Positions 27,506 through 34,894 are shown, counted from the first letter of the stretch. The stretch: 64,000 nt of DNA from Marifrigoribacter sp047730175 (GCF_047730175.1 NZ_CP159833.1:1736001-1800000); one strand, 5' to 3'. A program made the numbers and translations. Notes: generated from the sequence alone by a model not told the origin.

Positions 27506-27983
27506 GTAATATTTTTTTTAATCGTTCTTTAATTCTGTTAACTCGTACTCCTATATTATTCGGTGTCGTTCCAATTATTTCGGCAATTTCTTTGTTTGGT
27601 TTTTCTTCTAAATAAAGTAAAATTACAGCTCTGTCTATTTCAGATAATTGTTTAATGGCCTCATATAAATAACTCAAATCTTCATCAGAAAAAGTTGCAT
27701 TGTCTTCAGCATCTTCATTCTTATTTATAGTATCGGTACTATAGTATTGGCGTGTTCTTTTCTTCTTTTTAATTAATGTTAAACATATATTTAATGACAG
27801 TCTATAAATCCATGTTGACCATTTTGCCTCGCCACGGAATTTGTCCTTGCTTTTCCAAATTTGCAAACAGACTTCCTGATAATAATCCTCAAAATCTTCT
27901 TGAGAATCAGTATATGCCCTACAAATTTTTATAATTATCCCAGAATAGGGTAAAATTGATGATGTATAAAAATCGTTACTCAA
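27489..27983 (-). CDS. ECF-type RNA polymerase sigma factor
   Basis: A 164-aa sigma-70 family member. Region 2 runs from ~residue 8 to 70 (FEDYYQEVCLQIW, then AKWSTWIYRLSLNICL), and region 4 from ~105 to 160 (LSEIDRAVILLYLEEKPNKEIAEIIGTT), with a typical helix-turn-helix. The linker is short. It heads an operon with the four-helix membrane protein and the glycine-zipper protein. The signal it responds to is unknown; autoregulation is likely for ECF sigma factors. Confidence 0.9.
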   Translation of the reverse strand: MSNDFYTSSILPYSGIIIKICRAYTDSQEDFEDYYQEVCLQIWKSKDKFRGEAKWSTWIYRLSLNICLTLIKKKKRTRQYYSTDTINKNEDAEDNATFSDEDLSYLYEAIKQLSEIDRAVILLYLEEKPNKEIAEIIGTTPNNIGVRVNRIKERLKKILHGKIN

Positions 27984-28099
27984 ATCTTGTTTTTTAAGGT
28001 TAGTGTTAGAAGTTATAAATTATTACACCCTTTTATTACTTTTTTTAAATTAAGATATTTAATCAGGATTCCAACATGATTTTTTATCTGATAATTGTT

Positions 28100-28153
28100 G
28101 ACTAGAGTCTAGTCTATAATTCCTTTAAGTTACTAATTTAATAAAAAGGAATT
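28100..28153. repeat. Palindrome and inverted repeat in the 28.0-28.2 kb gap
   Basis: GACTAGA-G-TCTAGTC (28100-28114) is a perfect 7-bp-arm palindrome. AATTCCTTT (28118-28126) and AAAGGAATT (28145-28153) form a second inverted repeat around an 18-nt spacer. Both lie between the sigma-factor gene and a weak ORF. Possibly an operator, but unassigned. Confidence 0.5.
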
Positions 28154-28180
28154 GTATTTAACCTCGAATATATAAAAGCA

Positions 28181-28444
28181 TTGATTCATGATTGTTGTAG
28201 ATCAAATTCATTGCAATCTTTGGGTAGATCTCTTGCTGAATTCAATAAACAGATTAATAAAGATGATGAAGAAATAGCTACACTTTACAATGAGGTGAAT
28301 AGCAAAATTTCAGACGGTTCAATGATGTTAACTGAACCGAAAACATTAATGAAAGATGTCCTGAAAACATATGAAGAGTTTGATGGAAATGTGAATCAGC
28401 TTAAATCTGGTATTGGTGGATTTGCAAATTCTGTGCTTAGCTAA
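28181..28444 (+). CDS. Weakly supported hypothetical ORF, possibly a gene remnant
   Basis: An 87-aa frame with a TTG start and no ATG near it. The first 12 residues look non-coding, but the rest (LGRSLAEFNKQINKDDEEI, then FDGNVNQLKSGIGGF) has a plausible helical, charged composition and ends normally. I recognise no family. No TAnnTTTG promoter is seen close by. It could be the C-terminal end of a decayed gene or a short real gene. Treat with caution. Confidence 0.3.
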   Translation: MIHDCCRSNSLQSLGRSLAEFNKQINKDDEEIATLYNEVNSKISDGSMMLTEPKTLMKDVLKTYEEFDGNVNQLKSGIGGFANSVLS

Positions 28445-28660
28445 ATAGTTCCACCACCTATTTCGTTAGTCCTCAATGCTAAAGTTGATGAACTCTTGAA
28501 TACTTAATTTGAAAAACAGTCAAATTGTGTGTAAGGCTTTTTTATGATCAATTTTATTGTCATTATATTTTAAAGTTAATTCTTAAATTGTAATATCTAA
28601 AATTATTTTTTATGGCATTTCACTTTCAAAATATTCCACCCTTTTCCGTTTCAAACCACA

Positions 28661-28698
28661 AAAAGAAAGTCTATTACTCTCGTAATAGACTTTCTGCT
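28661..28698 (-). terminator. Second copy of the tRNA-Arg terminator
   Basis: Perfect 10-bp stem AGTCTATTAC / GTAATAGACT with a TCTC loop and a T-rich tail on the minus strand. It is part of the direct repeat 28671-28718. Confidence 0.75.
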
Positions 28699-28718
28699 TG
28701 TTTGACCACGGCAAGATT
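28671..28718. repeat. Direct repeat copy 1: terminator plus the 3' end of tRNA-Arg
   Basis: Nearly identical (about 46 of 48 positions) to copy 2 at 28843-28891. It contains the terminator hairpin, the spacer and 15 bp (GACCACGGCAAGATT) of the tRNA-Arg acceptor and T-arm end, but no complete tRNA. Confidence 0.8.
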
Positions 28719-28761
28719 ACCTTCGGTGTCCTTTTGTATTCTCTTTTGCAAATAGAAAGTC

Positions 28762-28785
28762 CATCCGCCTTCGGCGGCTGCTTTT
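28762..28785 (+). terminator. Plus-strand hairpin with T-run
   Basis: CCGCC-TTC-GGCGG followed by CTG and six T. It lies between the two tRNA-end repeats; no clear plus-strand gene precedes it apart from the weak ORF 28181-28444. Confidence 0.5.
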
Positions 28786-28834
28786 TTGTTTTCACTTTCC
28801 TTACAAAAGCAGGCTTTTGACGTTTTGTAAAAAT

Positions 28835-28862
28835 AAAAAAGCCTATTACTCTCGTAATAGAC
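28835..28862 (-). terminator. Intrinsic terminator of the tRNA-Arg gene
   Basis: Stem TCTATTAC / GTAATAGG-type hairpin with a CTCT-type loop just after the tRNA, followed on the minus strand by TTTTTTATTTTT. Near-identical to the copy at 28661-28698. Confidence 0.8.
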
Positions 28863-28891
28863 TTTCTGCTTGTAGTGACCACGGCAAGATT
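28843..28891. repeat. Direct repeat copy 2: terminator plus 3' end of tRNA-Arg
   Basis: Contains the functional tRNA-Arg 3' end. Copy 1 lies 172 bp away at 28671-28718, with no gene between them. Confidence 0.8.
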
Positions 28892-28949
28892 CAAACTTGC
28901 AACCTCCTGAGCCGTAATCAGGTGCGCTATTCAGTTGCGCCACGTGGCC
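28876..28949 (-). tRNA. tRNA-Arg, anticodon ACG
   Basis: A complete cloverleaf: acceptor stem GGCCACG / CGTGGTC (one G-U pair) with discriminator A, D stem GCGC/GCGC, anticodon stem CCTGA/TCAGG with loop TTACGGC (anticodon ACG, read as ICG for CGU/CGC/CGA), and T stem GCAAG/CTTGC with loop TTTGAAT. CCA is not encoded. A promoter element lies 13 nt upstream and a terminator follows. Its 3' end is duplicated downstream. Confidence 0.96.
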
Positions 28950-28961
28950 TTTAATGGGGTG

Positions 28962-28969
28962 CAAATATA
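28962..28969 (-). promoter_or_regulatory. -7 promoter element for tRNA-Arg
   Basis: TATATTTG on the minus strand, exact TAnnTTTG, 12 bp upstream of the tRNA 5' end. Confidence 0.65.
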
Positions 28970-28993
28970 TTTCTTTTTACCTTTACAGCAAAA

Positions 28994-29001
28994 TAGATTT
29001 G
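28994..29001 (+). promoter_or_regulatory. -7 promoter element for apt
   Basis: TAGATTTG, exact TAnnTTTG. The apt ATG begins 6 nt after the final G, about where transcription should start, so the mRNA may be leaderless. Confidence 0.55.
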
Positions 29002-29006
29002 AATAA

Positions 29007-29522
29007 ATGATAGAGATAGAAAATTTTATTCGCGACATACAGGGTTTTCCAAAACCAGGAATCCTCTTTAAAGACATAGCGCCTCTTTTAAATAGTCCAG
29101 AAGCAACTAGAGAATGTTTGCGTCAATTGTTGCAATTAGTGAAAAATAAACACATCGATAAAGTTGTTGGAGTAGAGTCTCGTGGTTTTTTCTTTGGCAC
29201 TTTGATTGCGCAAAAATTAAATGTTGGATTTGTCCCTGTACGAAAGCCAGGAAAATTACCTTTTACCACTGTAAGTCAATTGTACGATTTAGAATATGGC
29301 ACCGATAAAGTTGAAATGCACATAGATGCTATTCAGAAGGGAGATCGCGTATTAATGCATGACGATGTGCTTGCAACTGGTGGTACAGCAGAAGCAGTTT
29401 GTAAATTAATTGAAAGCCAGGGAGGGATTGTAGTGCAGTGTAATTTTATTATGACCTTAGACTTTTTAAATGGAAAGGATAAATTAAAAGGATATGATAT
29501 TGCTTCGGTATTAAATTATTAA
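29007..29522 (+). CDS. apt: Adenine phosphoribosyltransferase
   Basis: Salvages adenine to AMP using PRPP. The 171-aa protein shows FPKPGILFKDIAPLL near residue 15, VGVESRGFFFG near 54, the RKPGKLP flexible-loop segment near 80, and the PRPP-binding loop MHDDVLATGGTAEA near 117. Normal length. The ATG is only 6 nt after the TAnnTTTG element, which suggests a leaderless or near-leaderless transcript. Its stop overlaps the stop of the tiny minus-strand gene 29519-29671. Confidence 0.96.
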   Translation: MIEIENFIRDIQGFPKPGILFKDIAPLLNSPEATRECLRQLLQLVKNKHIDKVVGVESRGFFFGTLIAQKLNVGFVPVRKPGKLPFTTVSQLYDLEYGTDKVEMHIDAIQKGDRVLMHDDVLATGGTAEAVCKLIESQGGIVVQCNFIMTLDFLNGKDKLKGYDIASVLNY

Positions 29523-29671
29523 TCCAATGCTTTTTTGGTCACCCAAAGGCGATAACCAAATAGTAATATTTGCCATTTCTTAGCTTTGGCCAAATCGACT
29601 CTCCTTTTTGTTAAACTTGGTAATATTGCTTTGTTGAAATTTGCTAGGGATTTAAAAAATTGCTTTTTCAT
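29519..29671 (-). CDS. Small conserved flavobacterial protein (50 aa)
   Basis: A short gene: starts MKKQFFKSLANFNKAILPS, then TKRRVDLAKAKKW, and ends GYRLWVTKKALD. The basic composition, aromatic C-terminus and recall of near-identical short proteins in other flavobacteria support a real gene. Some databases, I believe, label them SsrA-binding, which looks unjustified by this sequence. The last codons overlap the apt stop in convergent orientation (4 bp). Function unknown; likely nucleic-acid or ribosome associated by charge, which is only inference. Confidence 0.65.
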   Translation of the reverse strand: MKKQFFKSLANFNKAILPSLTKRRVDLAKAKKWQILLFGYRLWVTKKALD

Positions 29672-29843
29672 GGGGTAAAAATACAATTAAAAGAATAAGG
29701 GATATTAATTTTTTGTCACCCTCATAATTCAGTCAATTAAAAGTGTCCTTTAGCGGTAAATAGTTCCTCTTTTCGGAGTGCTAAATACTTTAGATCAAGC
29801 TCAGGATTGCAGCCGGTTTTATTAGATATATAAGTGTTTAGTG

Positions 29844-30200
29844 TTATTCCTTTTTTTCGATGCTTTTTAATATTTCTCTAAGTTCTTTTGCGCTAATATT
29901 TTCATTTTCAACAATAAAGGAGACCATATTTTTATAGCTACTATTAAAAAAGCGCTGCGAAGCAATGTTCATAAATTGACTGCTATATGTTTCTTTAGAG
30001 ATAATGGGAAAATACTGATGGGTTTTCCCAAAAGCATGATAAGATACATAGCCTTTATCTTCTAGATTTCTTACAATGGTAGAAACGGTATTGTAATGAT
30101 TGCCTATAGGAAGCTCAGCTAAGATGTCTTTCACGAAGCCTTTTTCAATGCTCCATAATGCTTGAATGACTTCTTCTTCCTTATTAGTTAATTGCTCCAT
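29844..30200 (-). CDS. BlaI/MecI-family repressor without a partner receptor
   Basis: A 118-aa winged-helix repressor: MEQLTNKEEEVIQALW opening, recognition region NTVSTIVRNLEDKGYV near residue 45-60, and a C-terminal dimerisation helix. The frame reaches a TTG at 30227, but the ATG at 30200 matches the family start and leaves room for the operator. In Bacteroidota such regulators usually sit next to an M56 (BlaR1/MecR1) sensor protease; none is in the window. Two perfect inverted repeats lie just upstream (30232-30291), so it probably represses itself and perhaps the divergent antiporter gene. Confidence 0.9.
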   Translation of the reverse strand: MEQLTNKEEEVIQALWSIEKGFVKDILAELPIGNHYNTVSTIVRNLEDKGYVSYHAFGKTHQYFPIISKETYSSQFMNIASQRFFNSSYKNMVSFIVENENISAKELREILKSIEKKE

Positions 30201-30231
30201 ATATAATTTTATCTTTTGTTTCAACAAACAT

Positions 30232-30251
30232 ATAACTATAAATATAGTTAT
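30232..30251. promoter_or_regulatory. Operator 1: inverted repeat ATAACTATA-AA-TATAGTTAT
   Basis: Perfect 9-bp arms separated by 2 bp. It is the same sequence format as operator 2, 40 bp away centre to centre (close to four helical turns). The likely ligand is the adjacent BlaI-family protein. Confidence 0.75.
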
Positions 30252-30263
30252 GCAACTAATTAA

Positions 30264-30291
30264 ATAGTTATATAACTATATTTATAGTTAT
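30264..30291. promoter_or_regulatory. Operator 2: inverted repeat ATAACTATA-TT-TATAGTTAT plus an extra half-site
   Basis: Positions 30272-30291 form the perfect repeat. ATAGTTAT at 30264-30271 adds another half-site back-to-back with it. It faces both the repressor gene and the antiporter gene at 30370. Confidence 0.75.
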
Positions 30292-30369
30292 ATGTTAAAT
30301 AAATATGCAAGAAACATAGTGGTTAGAAAGATGGAATGTGCTTAAAAATAGTATCTTCGCAACAAATTA

Positions 30370-31335
30370 ATGTTAATAATGAGTGTAGTATTTATCCTTT
30401 TAGGATTAACTTTATTAGTGGTAGGAGGTGAATTTTTAGTGCGCTCTTCCGTGGCTTTATCATTTAGATTGCATATTTCAAAAATGGTAATTGGACTTAC
30501 GGTTGTCTCATTTGCAACCTCTACGCCAGAACTTTTGGTTAGTGTTCAAGCGGCTTTAGATGGTTTTTCAGATATCTCATTAGGGAATGTAATAGGTTCT
30601 AATATTGCAAATATTGGATTGGTATTAGGAATCACAGCAATTATATCTTCACTAGAAATAGATAAAGATTTTTACAAAATTAATTGGCCTTTTATGATGC
30701 TGCTTTCTGTGGCATTGTATTTTATTTTAAATTCAGGAAAGATAATTACTCGTGTAGAAGGGATCTGTTTGTTGCTTGCTTTAGTTGTGTATTTATGGGT
30801 TATAATTTCAAGGGCAAAAAAATCTCGTGAACCAAAAGAAGTTAGTAGTGATGAGGTAAATGTGTCACTTTCTAAAACTTCTGGGTTTAAAATTTCCATT
30901 TGGCTTCTTATAGGAGGTGTTGCTCTATGGGGTGGAAGTGAGCTATTGGTAAAAGGAGCTGTAGATTTAGCTCAACTAATGGGAGTTAGTGAGCGAGTAA
31001 TTGCAGTAACTATGATTGCTATTGGAACAAGTGTTCCTGAATTGGCAGCATCCGTAATAGCAGCGCTTAAAAAAGAAAAAGCAATATCATTAGGGAATCT
31101 TATAGGTTCAAATATATTTAATATAGCATCAGTTTTAGGAATTACAGCTATTATCCAGCCTATTGCAGTGGTTAGTGAACAAGTATTAACTAGTGATATT
31201 TTCTGGATGTTAGCTTTTTCAGGAGCCATCATCCCTTTAGCTTTTTTACCAAAACGATATATATTAAGTAGGTATAAAGGAATTATATTATTTGTTTCTT
31301 ATGCAGTTTTTATCGGCTTGATATTTTCTTCATAA
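30370..31335 (+). CDS. Calcium/sodium antiporter (CaCA family, YrbG-like)
   Basis: A ten-helix membrane exchanger made of two homologous halves. The alpha-repeats are seen as FATSTPELLVS and GNVIGSNIANIGLVLG in the N-half, and IGTSVPELAAS and GNLIGSNIFNIASVLG in the C-half. 321 aa is normal. The ATG at 30370 is followed by another in-frame ATG at 30379 (MSVVFILLG), which is also a plausible start. The operators between it and the BlaI gene could control it. Confidence 0.92.
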   Translation: MLIMSVVFILLGLTLLVVGGEFLVRSSVALSFRLHISKMVIGLTVVSFATSTPELLVSVQAALDGFSDISLGNVIGSNIANIGLVLGITAIISSLEIDKDFYKINWPFMMLLSVALYFILNSGKIITRVEGICLLLALVVYLWVIISRAKKSREPKEVSSDEVNVSLSKTSGFKISIWLLIGGVALWGGSELLVKGAVDLAQLMGVSERVIAVTMIAIGTSVPELAASVIAALKKEKAISLGNLIGSNIFNIASVLGITAIIQPIAVVSEQVLTSDIFWMLAFSGAIIPLAFLPKRYILSRYKGIILFVSYAVFIGLIFSS

Positions 31336-31393
31336 TTAACTTTTCAACAATAAAAGAGGGGGTGTTGATAAAAAAAAATCAAATATTTAATAA

Positions 31394-31418
31394 ATACCCC
31401 TAAAAAAATAGGGGGTAT
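31394..31418. promoter_or_regulatory. Inverted repeat upstream of the glnA promoter
   Basis: ATACCCC (31394-31400) and GGGGTAT (31412-31418) flank an A-rich 11-nt spacer that itself ends TA/TA. The repeat is 14 bp upstream of the -7 element and would cover the -33 region, a good place for a repressor or activator. Confidence 0.55.
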
Positions 31419-31431
31419 ATGTAAAAAATTA

Positions 31432-31439
31432 TATTTTTG
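31432..31439 (+). promoter_or_regulatory. -7 promoter element for glnA (type III)
   Basis: TATTTTTG, exact TAnnTTTG, 28 nt before the ATG. Confidence 0.65.
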
Positions 31440-31467
31440 CGCTTTAAATTGTATAAATAATAATTTT

Positions 31468-33654
31468 ATGGCTACGTTAAGATTTCAAGCATTAAAAGAA
31501 ACATTCAACCGAAAAACAGTTTTAGTAAATGAGCCAGCAAGACGTTCTTCAATTTTTGGAGAAAACGTTTTCAATGAGCATGCTATGAGACAGTTTTTAA
31601 CCAAAGACGCTTTTAAAAGTGTGATGGGAGCTGTTGAAAATGGATCTAAAATCGAACGAAGTGTAGCAGACCATATCTCTACAGGTATGAAAGAATGGGC
31701 TATCTCAAAAGGGGCAACTCATTATACTCACTGGTTTCAACCACTAACAGGTACAACGGCAGAGAAGCACGATGCATTTTTTGAAACTGTAGAAGGTGGA
31801 CAGGCGATAGAAAAGTTTGGTGGTGGGCAATTAGTCCAGCAAGAGCCAGATGCATCTAGTTTTCCAAATGGTGGAATACGAAATACATTTGAAGCAAGAG
31901 GTTATACAGCGTGGGATCCTACATCTCCTGCATTTATATATGGTACTACACTTTGTATTCCAACAGTTTTTGTTGCTTATACAGGGGAAGCATTGGATAA
32001 TAAAACACCTTTACTTCGTTCACTTCAAGTATTAGATAAGTCAGCAACCGATGTTGCTAAATATTTCGATAAAAATATTACAAAGATTATTGCTACTCTT
32101 GGTTGGGAACAAGAATATTTCTTAATAGATAAAGCATTAGTTGCTGCTCGACCAGATATCGCTTTAACTGGAAGAACACTATTAGGTCATGCTTCAGCCA
32201 AAGGACAACAATTAGATGATCATTATTTTGGATCAATTCCTTCAAGAGCATTAAATTATATGCGTGATTTAGAAACAGAATGTATGCTATTAGGTATTCC
32301 TGTTAAAACGCGTCATAATGAAGTAGCTCCAAATCAATTTGAGTTAGCACCTATTTTTGAAGAAGCAAATTTAGCGGTCGATCACAATTCTCTGTTGATG
32401 GATATTATGGAGAAAGTTGCAGACCGTCATAGTTTTAAAGTGTTATTTCATGAAAAACCTTTTGCAGGAATTAATGGAAGTGGAAAACATAATAACTGGT
32501 CATTAAGTACAAATACAGGAGTAAACTTATTAAGTCCTGGAAGTACACCTATGAAAAACCTTCAATTCTTAACATTCTTTATTAATACAATAAAAGCGGT
32601 TAATGAATATGAAGAATTATTAAGATCATCTATTGCTAGTGCAAACAATGACCATCGTTTAGGAGCTAATGAAGCTCCGCCAGCGATTATTTCAGTATTT
32701 ATTGGTTCGCAATTAACAGAGGTTTTAAATGAACTTGAAAAAGTAACGAATGGTAAACTATCTCCACAAGAAAAAACAGATTTAAAGTTAAATGTGGTTG
32801 GTAAAATTCCAGAGATTTTATTAGATAATACAGATCGTAACCGTACTTCACCATTTGCATTTACAGGTAATAAATTTGAGTTTCGTGCGGTAGGATCAAC
32901 AGCCAACTGTGCTAATCCAATGACTGTTTTAAATACGATTGTTGCAAGACAATTTATAGATTTTAAAGCCAGTGTTGATGCATTGATTGCTGATAAGAAA
33001 ATGAAGAAAGATGATGCGATTTTTAATGTACTGAGAGAATATATTAAAGATTCAAAACGAATTCTTTTTGAAGGTGATGGTTATGGTGAAGCTTGGGAAA
33101 AAGAAGCAAAAAAGAGAGGTTTAAGTAATAATAAAACGACTCCAACTGCTTTAAAGCCTAAAATAACTAAAAAGAACATTGCTTTATATGTGGACCTTGG
33201 GATTATGAGTAAGGTAGAAATTGAAGCACGTTATGAAATTAAAGTTGAAGAATATGCGATGCGTATTCAAATTGAAAGCCGTGTATTAGGTGATATTGCT
33301 AGAAATCATGTAATTCCTACCGCAATTAAGTATCAAAATATTTTAATAGAAAATGTGCAAGGACTTAAAAATATTTATGGTGATAAATTTAAGTTGCATT
33401 CTAAAGAGCAAATGCAATTAATTGAGCAAATATCATTGCATATTTCAAAAATTAATAAAGGAATTACAGATATGATCAATGAGCGTAAGAAAGCAAATAG
33501 CATGGATGATTCTGAGAATCGAGCTGCTGCCTATTGCGATAATGTAAAGCCTTTTTTCGAGGAGATTAGATATCACTGTGATAAGTTAGAATTGCTGGTA
33601 GATGATGAAATTTGGCCATTACCAAAATACAGAGAATTGTTATTTACTAAATAA
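31468..33654 (+). CDS. glnA: Glutamine synthetase type III (GlnN-type)
   Basis: Makes glutamine from glutamate, ammonia and ATP. At 728 aa it is the large type III enzyme (GSIII), typical of Bacteroidota, rather than the ~470 aa type I. Catalytic motifs: QEYFLID near residue 213, the substrate loop segment RHNEVAPNQFELAPIFEEAN near 291, NGSGKHNNWS (glutamate/ATP site) near 338, and NRTSPFAFTGNKFEFRAVGS near 455. It is regulated by nitrogen in related bacteria; the upstream inverted repeat is a candidate site. Monocistronic with a terminator at 33670. Confidence 0.97.
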   Translation: MATLRFQALKETFNRKTVLVNEPARRSSIFGENVFNEHAMRQFLTKDAFKSVMGAVENGSKIERSVADHISTGMKEWAISKGATHYTHWFQPLTGTTAEKHDAFFETVEGGQAIEKFGGGQLVQQEPDASSFPNGGIRNTFEARGYTAWDPTSPAFIYGTTLCIPTVFVAYTGEALDNKTPLLRSLQVLDKSATDVAKYFDKNITKIIATLGWEQEYFLIDKALVAARPDIALTGRTLLGHASAKGQQLDDHYFGSIPSRALNYMRDLETECMLLGIPVKTRHNEVAPNQFELAPIFEEANLAVDHNSLLMDIMEKVADRHSFKVLFHEKPFAGINGSGKHNNWSLSTNTGVNLLSPGSTPMKNLQFLTFFINTIKAVNEYEELLRSSIASANNDHRLGANEAPPAIISVFIGSQLTEVLNELEKVTNGKLSPQEKTDLKLNVVGKIPEILLDNTDRNRTSPFAFTGNKFEFRAVGSTANCANPMTVLNTIVARQFIDFKASVDALIADKKMKKDDAIFNVLREYIKDSKRILFEGDGYGEAWEKEAKKRGLSNNKTTPTALKPKITKKNIALYVDLGIMSKVEIEARYEIKVEEYAMRIQIESRVLGDIARNHVIPTAIKYQNILIENVQGLKNIYGDKFKLHSKEQMQLIEQISLHISKINKGITDMINERKKANSMDDSENRAAAYCDNVKPFFEEIRYHCDKLELLVDDEIWPLPKYRELLFTK

Positions 33655-33669
33655 TATAATTATTTAAAA

Positions 33670-33697
33670 CCTCACGTTTATATCGTGAGGTTTTTTA
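33670..33697 (+). terminator. Intrinsic terminator after glnA
   Basis: CCTCACG / CGTGAGG stem with a TTTATAT loop followed by six or more T. It ends only 7-14 bp before the purM promoter. Confidence 0.9.
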
Positions 33698-33703
33698 TTT
33701 TTT

Positions 33704-33711
33704 TACCTTTG
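33704..33711 (+). promoter_or_regulatory. -7 promoter element for purM
   Basis: TACCTTTG, exact TAnnTTTG. The final G is only 5 nt before the A of the purM ATG (33716), so the transcript would begin at about the start codon. Confidence 0.6.
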
Positions 33712-33715
33712 TCCT

Positions 33716-34894
33716 ATGAGTCAAGATATTTCAAAACGATATGCCCAAAGAGGTGTTTCTGCTTCAAAAGAAGATGTACATAACGCAATTAAAAATGTTG
33801 ATAAAGGATTATTTCCACAAGCATTTTGTAAAATAGTGCCTGATTATTTAACGGGTGATGAAAATTATTGCTTGATTATGCACGCAGATGGAGCAGGAAC
33901 TAAATCTTCATTGGCATATATGTATTGGAAAGAAACGGGTGATATTTCAGTTTGGAAAGGAATTGCTCAAGATGCTCTTATCATGAATCTAGATGATCTT
34001 TTATGTGTTGGGGCTGTAGATAATATTATGTTGTCTTCAACTATTGGAAGAAATAAAAATAACATTACAGGAGAGGTGATTTCTGCAATTATAAATGGAA
34101 CCGAAGAGCTTATAAAAGACCTTAAAGGTTTTGGAGTTGATATTCACTCAACCGGTGGTGAAACAGCTGATGTGGGAGATTTAGTACGAACTATTATTGT
34201 TGATTCTACCGTAACTGCTAGAATGGGACGAAGTAAAGTAATCGATAATGCAAATATTAAACCAGGCGATGTTATAGTAGGATTGTCTTCTTCTGGACAA
34301 GCAACTTACGAAACTGAATACAATGGAGGAATGGGAAGTAACGGATTAACGTCTGCTAGACATGATGTTTTTCATAAAGAACTTGCTTCAAAATACCCTG
34401 AAAGTTTTGATCATGCTGTGCCAGATGACTTAGTGTATTCTGGTTCAAAAAAAATGCAAGATGCTATAGCTAATAGTCCTTTAGATGCTGGAAAATTAGT
34501 GTTATCTCCAACAAGAACCTATGCGCCTATTATTAAGAAAATTCTTTCAAAATATACCAATAAAGACATTCATGGAATGGTTCATTGTAGTGGAGGAGCC
34601 CAAACAAAAATTCTTCATTTTGTCGAAAACCTTCATATTGTAAAGGATAATTTATTTGAAGTGCCACCACTTTTTAAATTAATACAGGAAGAGAGTAAGA
34701 CAGATTGGAAAGAAATGTATCAAGTTTTTAATATGGGGCACCGTATGGAAATTTATCTTCCAGAAGCGTATGCAAATGATATTATTGAAATTTCAAAATC
34801 GTTTAATGTAGACGCAAAAATTGTAGGCCGAGTTGAAGCTTCTGATGCTAAAAAATTAACTATTCAAAGTGAGTTTGGAACATTTATTTACTAG
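33716..34894 (+). CDS. purM: Phosphoribosylformylglycinamidine cyclo-ligase (AIR synthase)
   Basis: Forms aminoimidazole ribonucleotide in purine synthesis. The 392-aa protein belongs to the PurM/SelD fold: HADGAGTKSSLAY near residue 56, the ALIMNLDDLLCVG segment near 88, STGGETADVGD near 143, and LVLSPTRTYAPI near 260. It is somewhat longer than E. coli PurM (345), as in other Bacteroidota. The promoter element is immediately upstream, so the mRNA may be leaderless. The 370 bp after it hold no convincing gene. Confidence 0.93.
   Translation: MSQDISKRYAQRGVSASKEDVHNAIKNVDKGLFPQAFCKIVPDYLTGDENYCLIMHADGAGTKSSLAYMYWKETGDISVWKGIAQDALIMNLDDLLCVGAVDNIMLSSTIGRNKNNITGEVISAIINGTEELIKDLKGFGVDIHSTGGETADVGDLVRTIIVDSTVTARMGRSKVIDNANIKPGDVIVGLSSSGQATYETEYNGGMGSNGLTSARHDVFHKELASKYPESFDHAVPDDLVYSGSKKMQDAIANSPLDAGKLVLSPTRTYAPIIKKILSKYTNKDIHGMVHCSGGAQTKILHFVENLHIVKDNLFEVPPLFKLIQEESKTDWKEMYQVFNMGHRMEIYLPEAYANDIIEISKSFNVDAKIVGRVEASDAKKLTIQSEFGTFIY

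Noticed and set aside
28610..28964. Two overlapping minus-strand frames of about 95 residues
   Set aside because: They run across the tRNA-Arg gene and the two terminator repeats; the similar stretches between them come from the direct repeat, not from coding selection.
29672..29843. Search for an M56 (BlaR1-type) gene next to the BlaI repressor
   Set aside because: No open frame of useful length exists here; the repressor is an orphan in this window.
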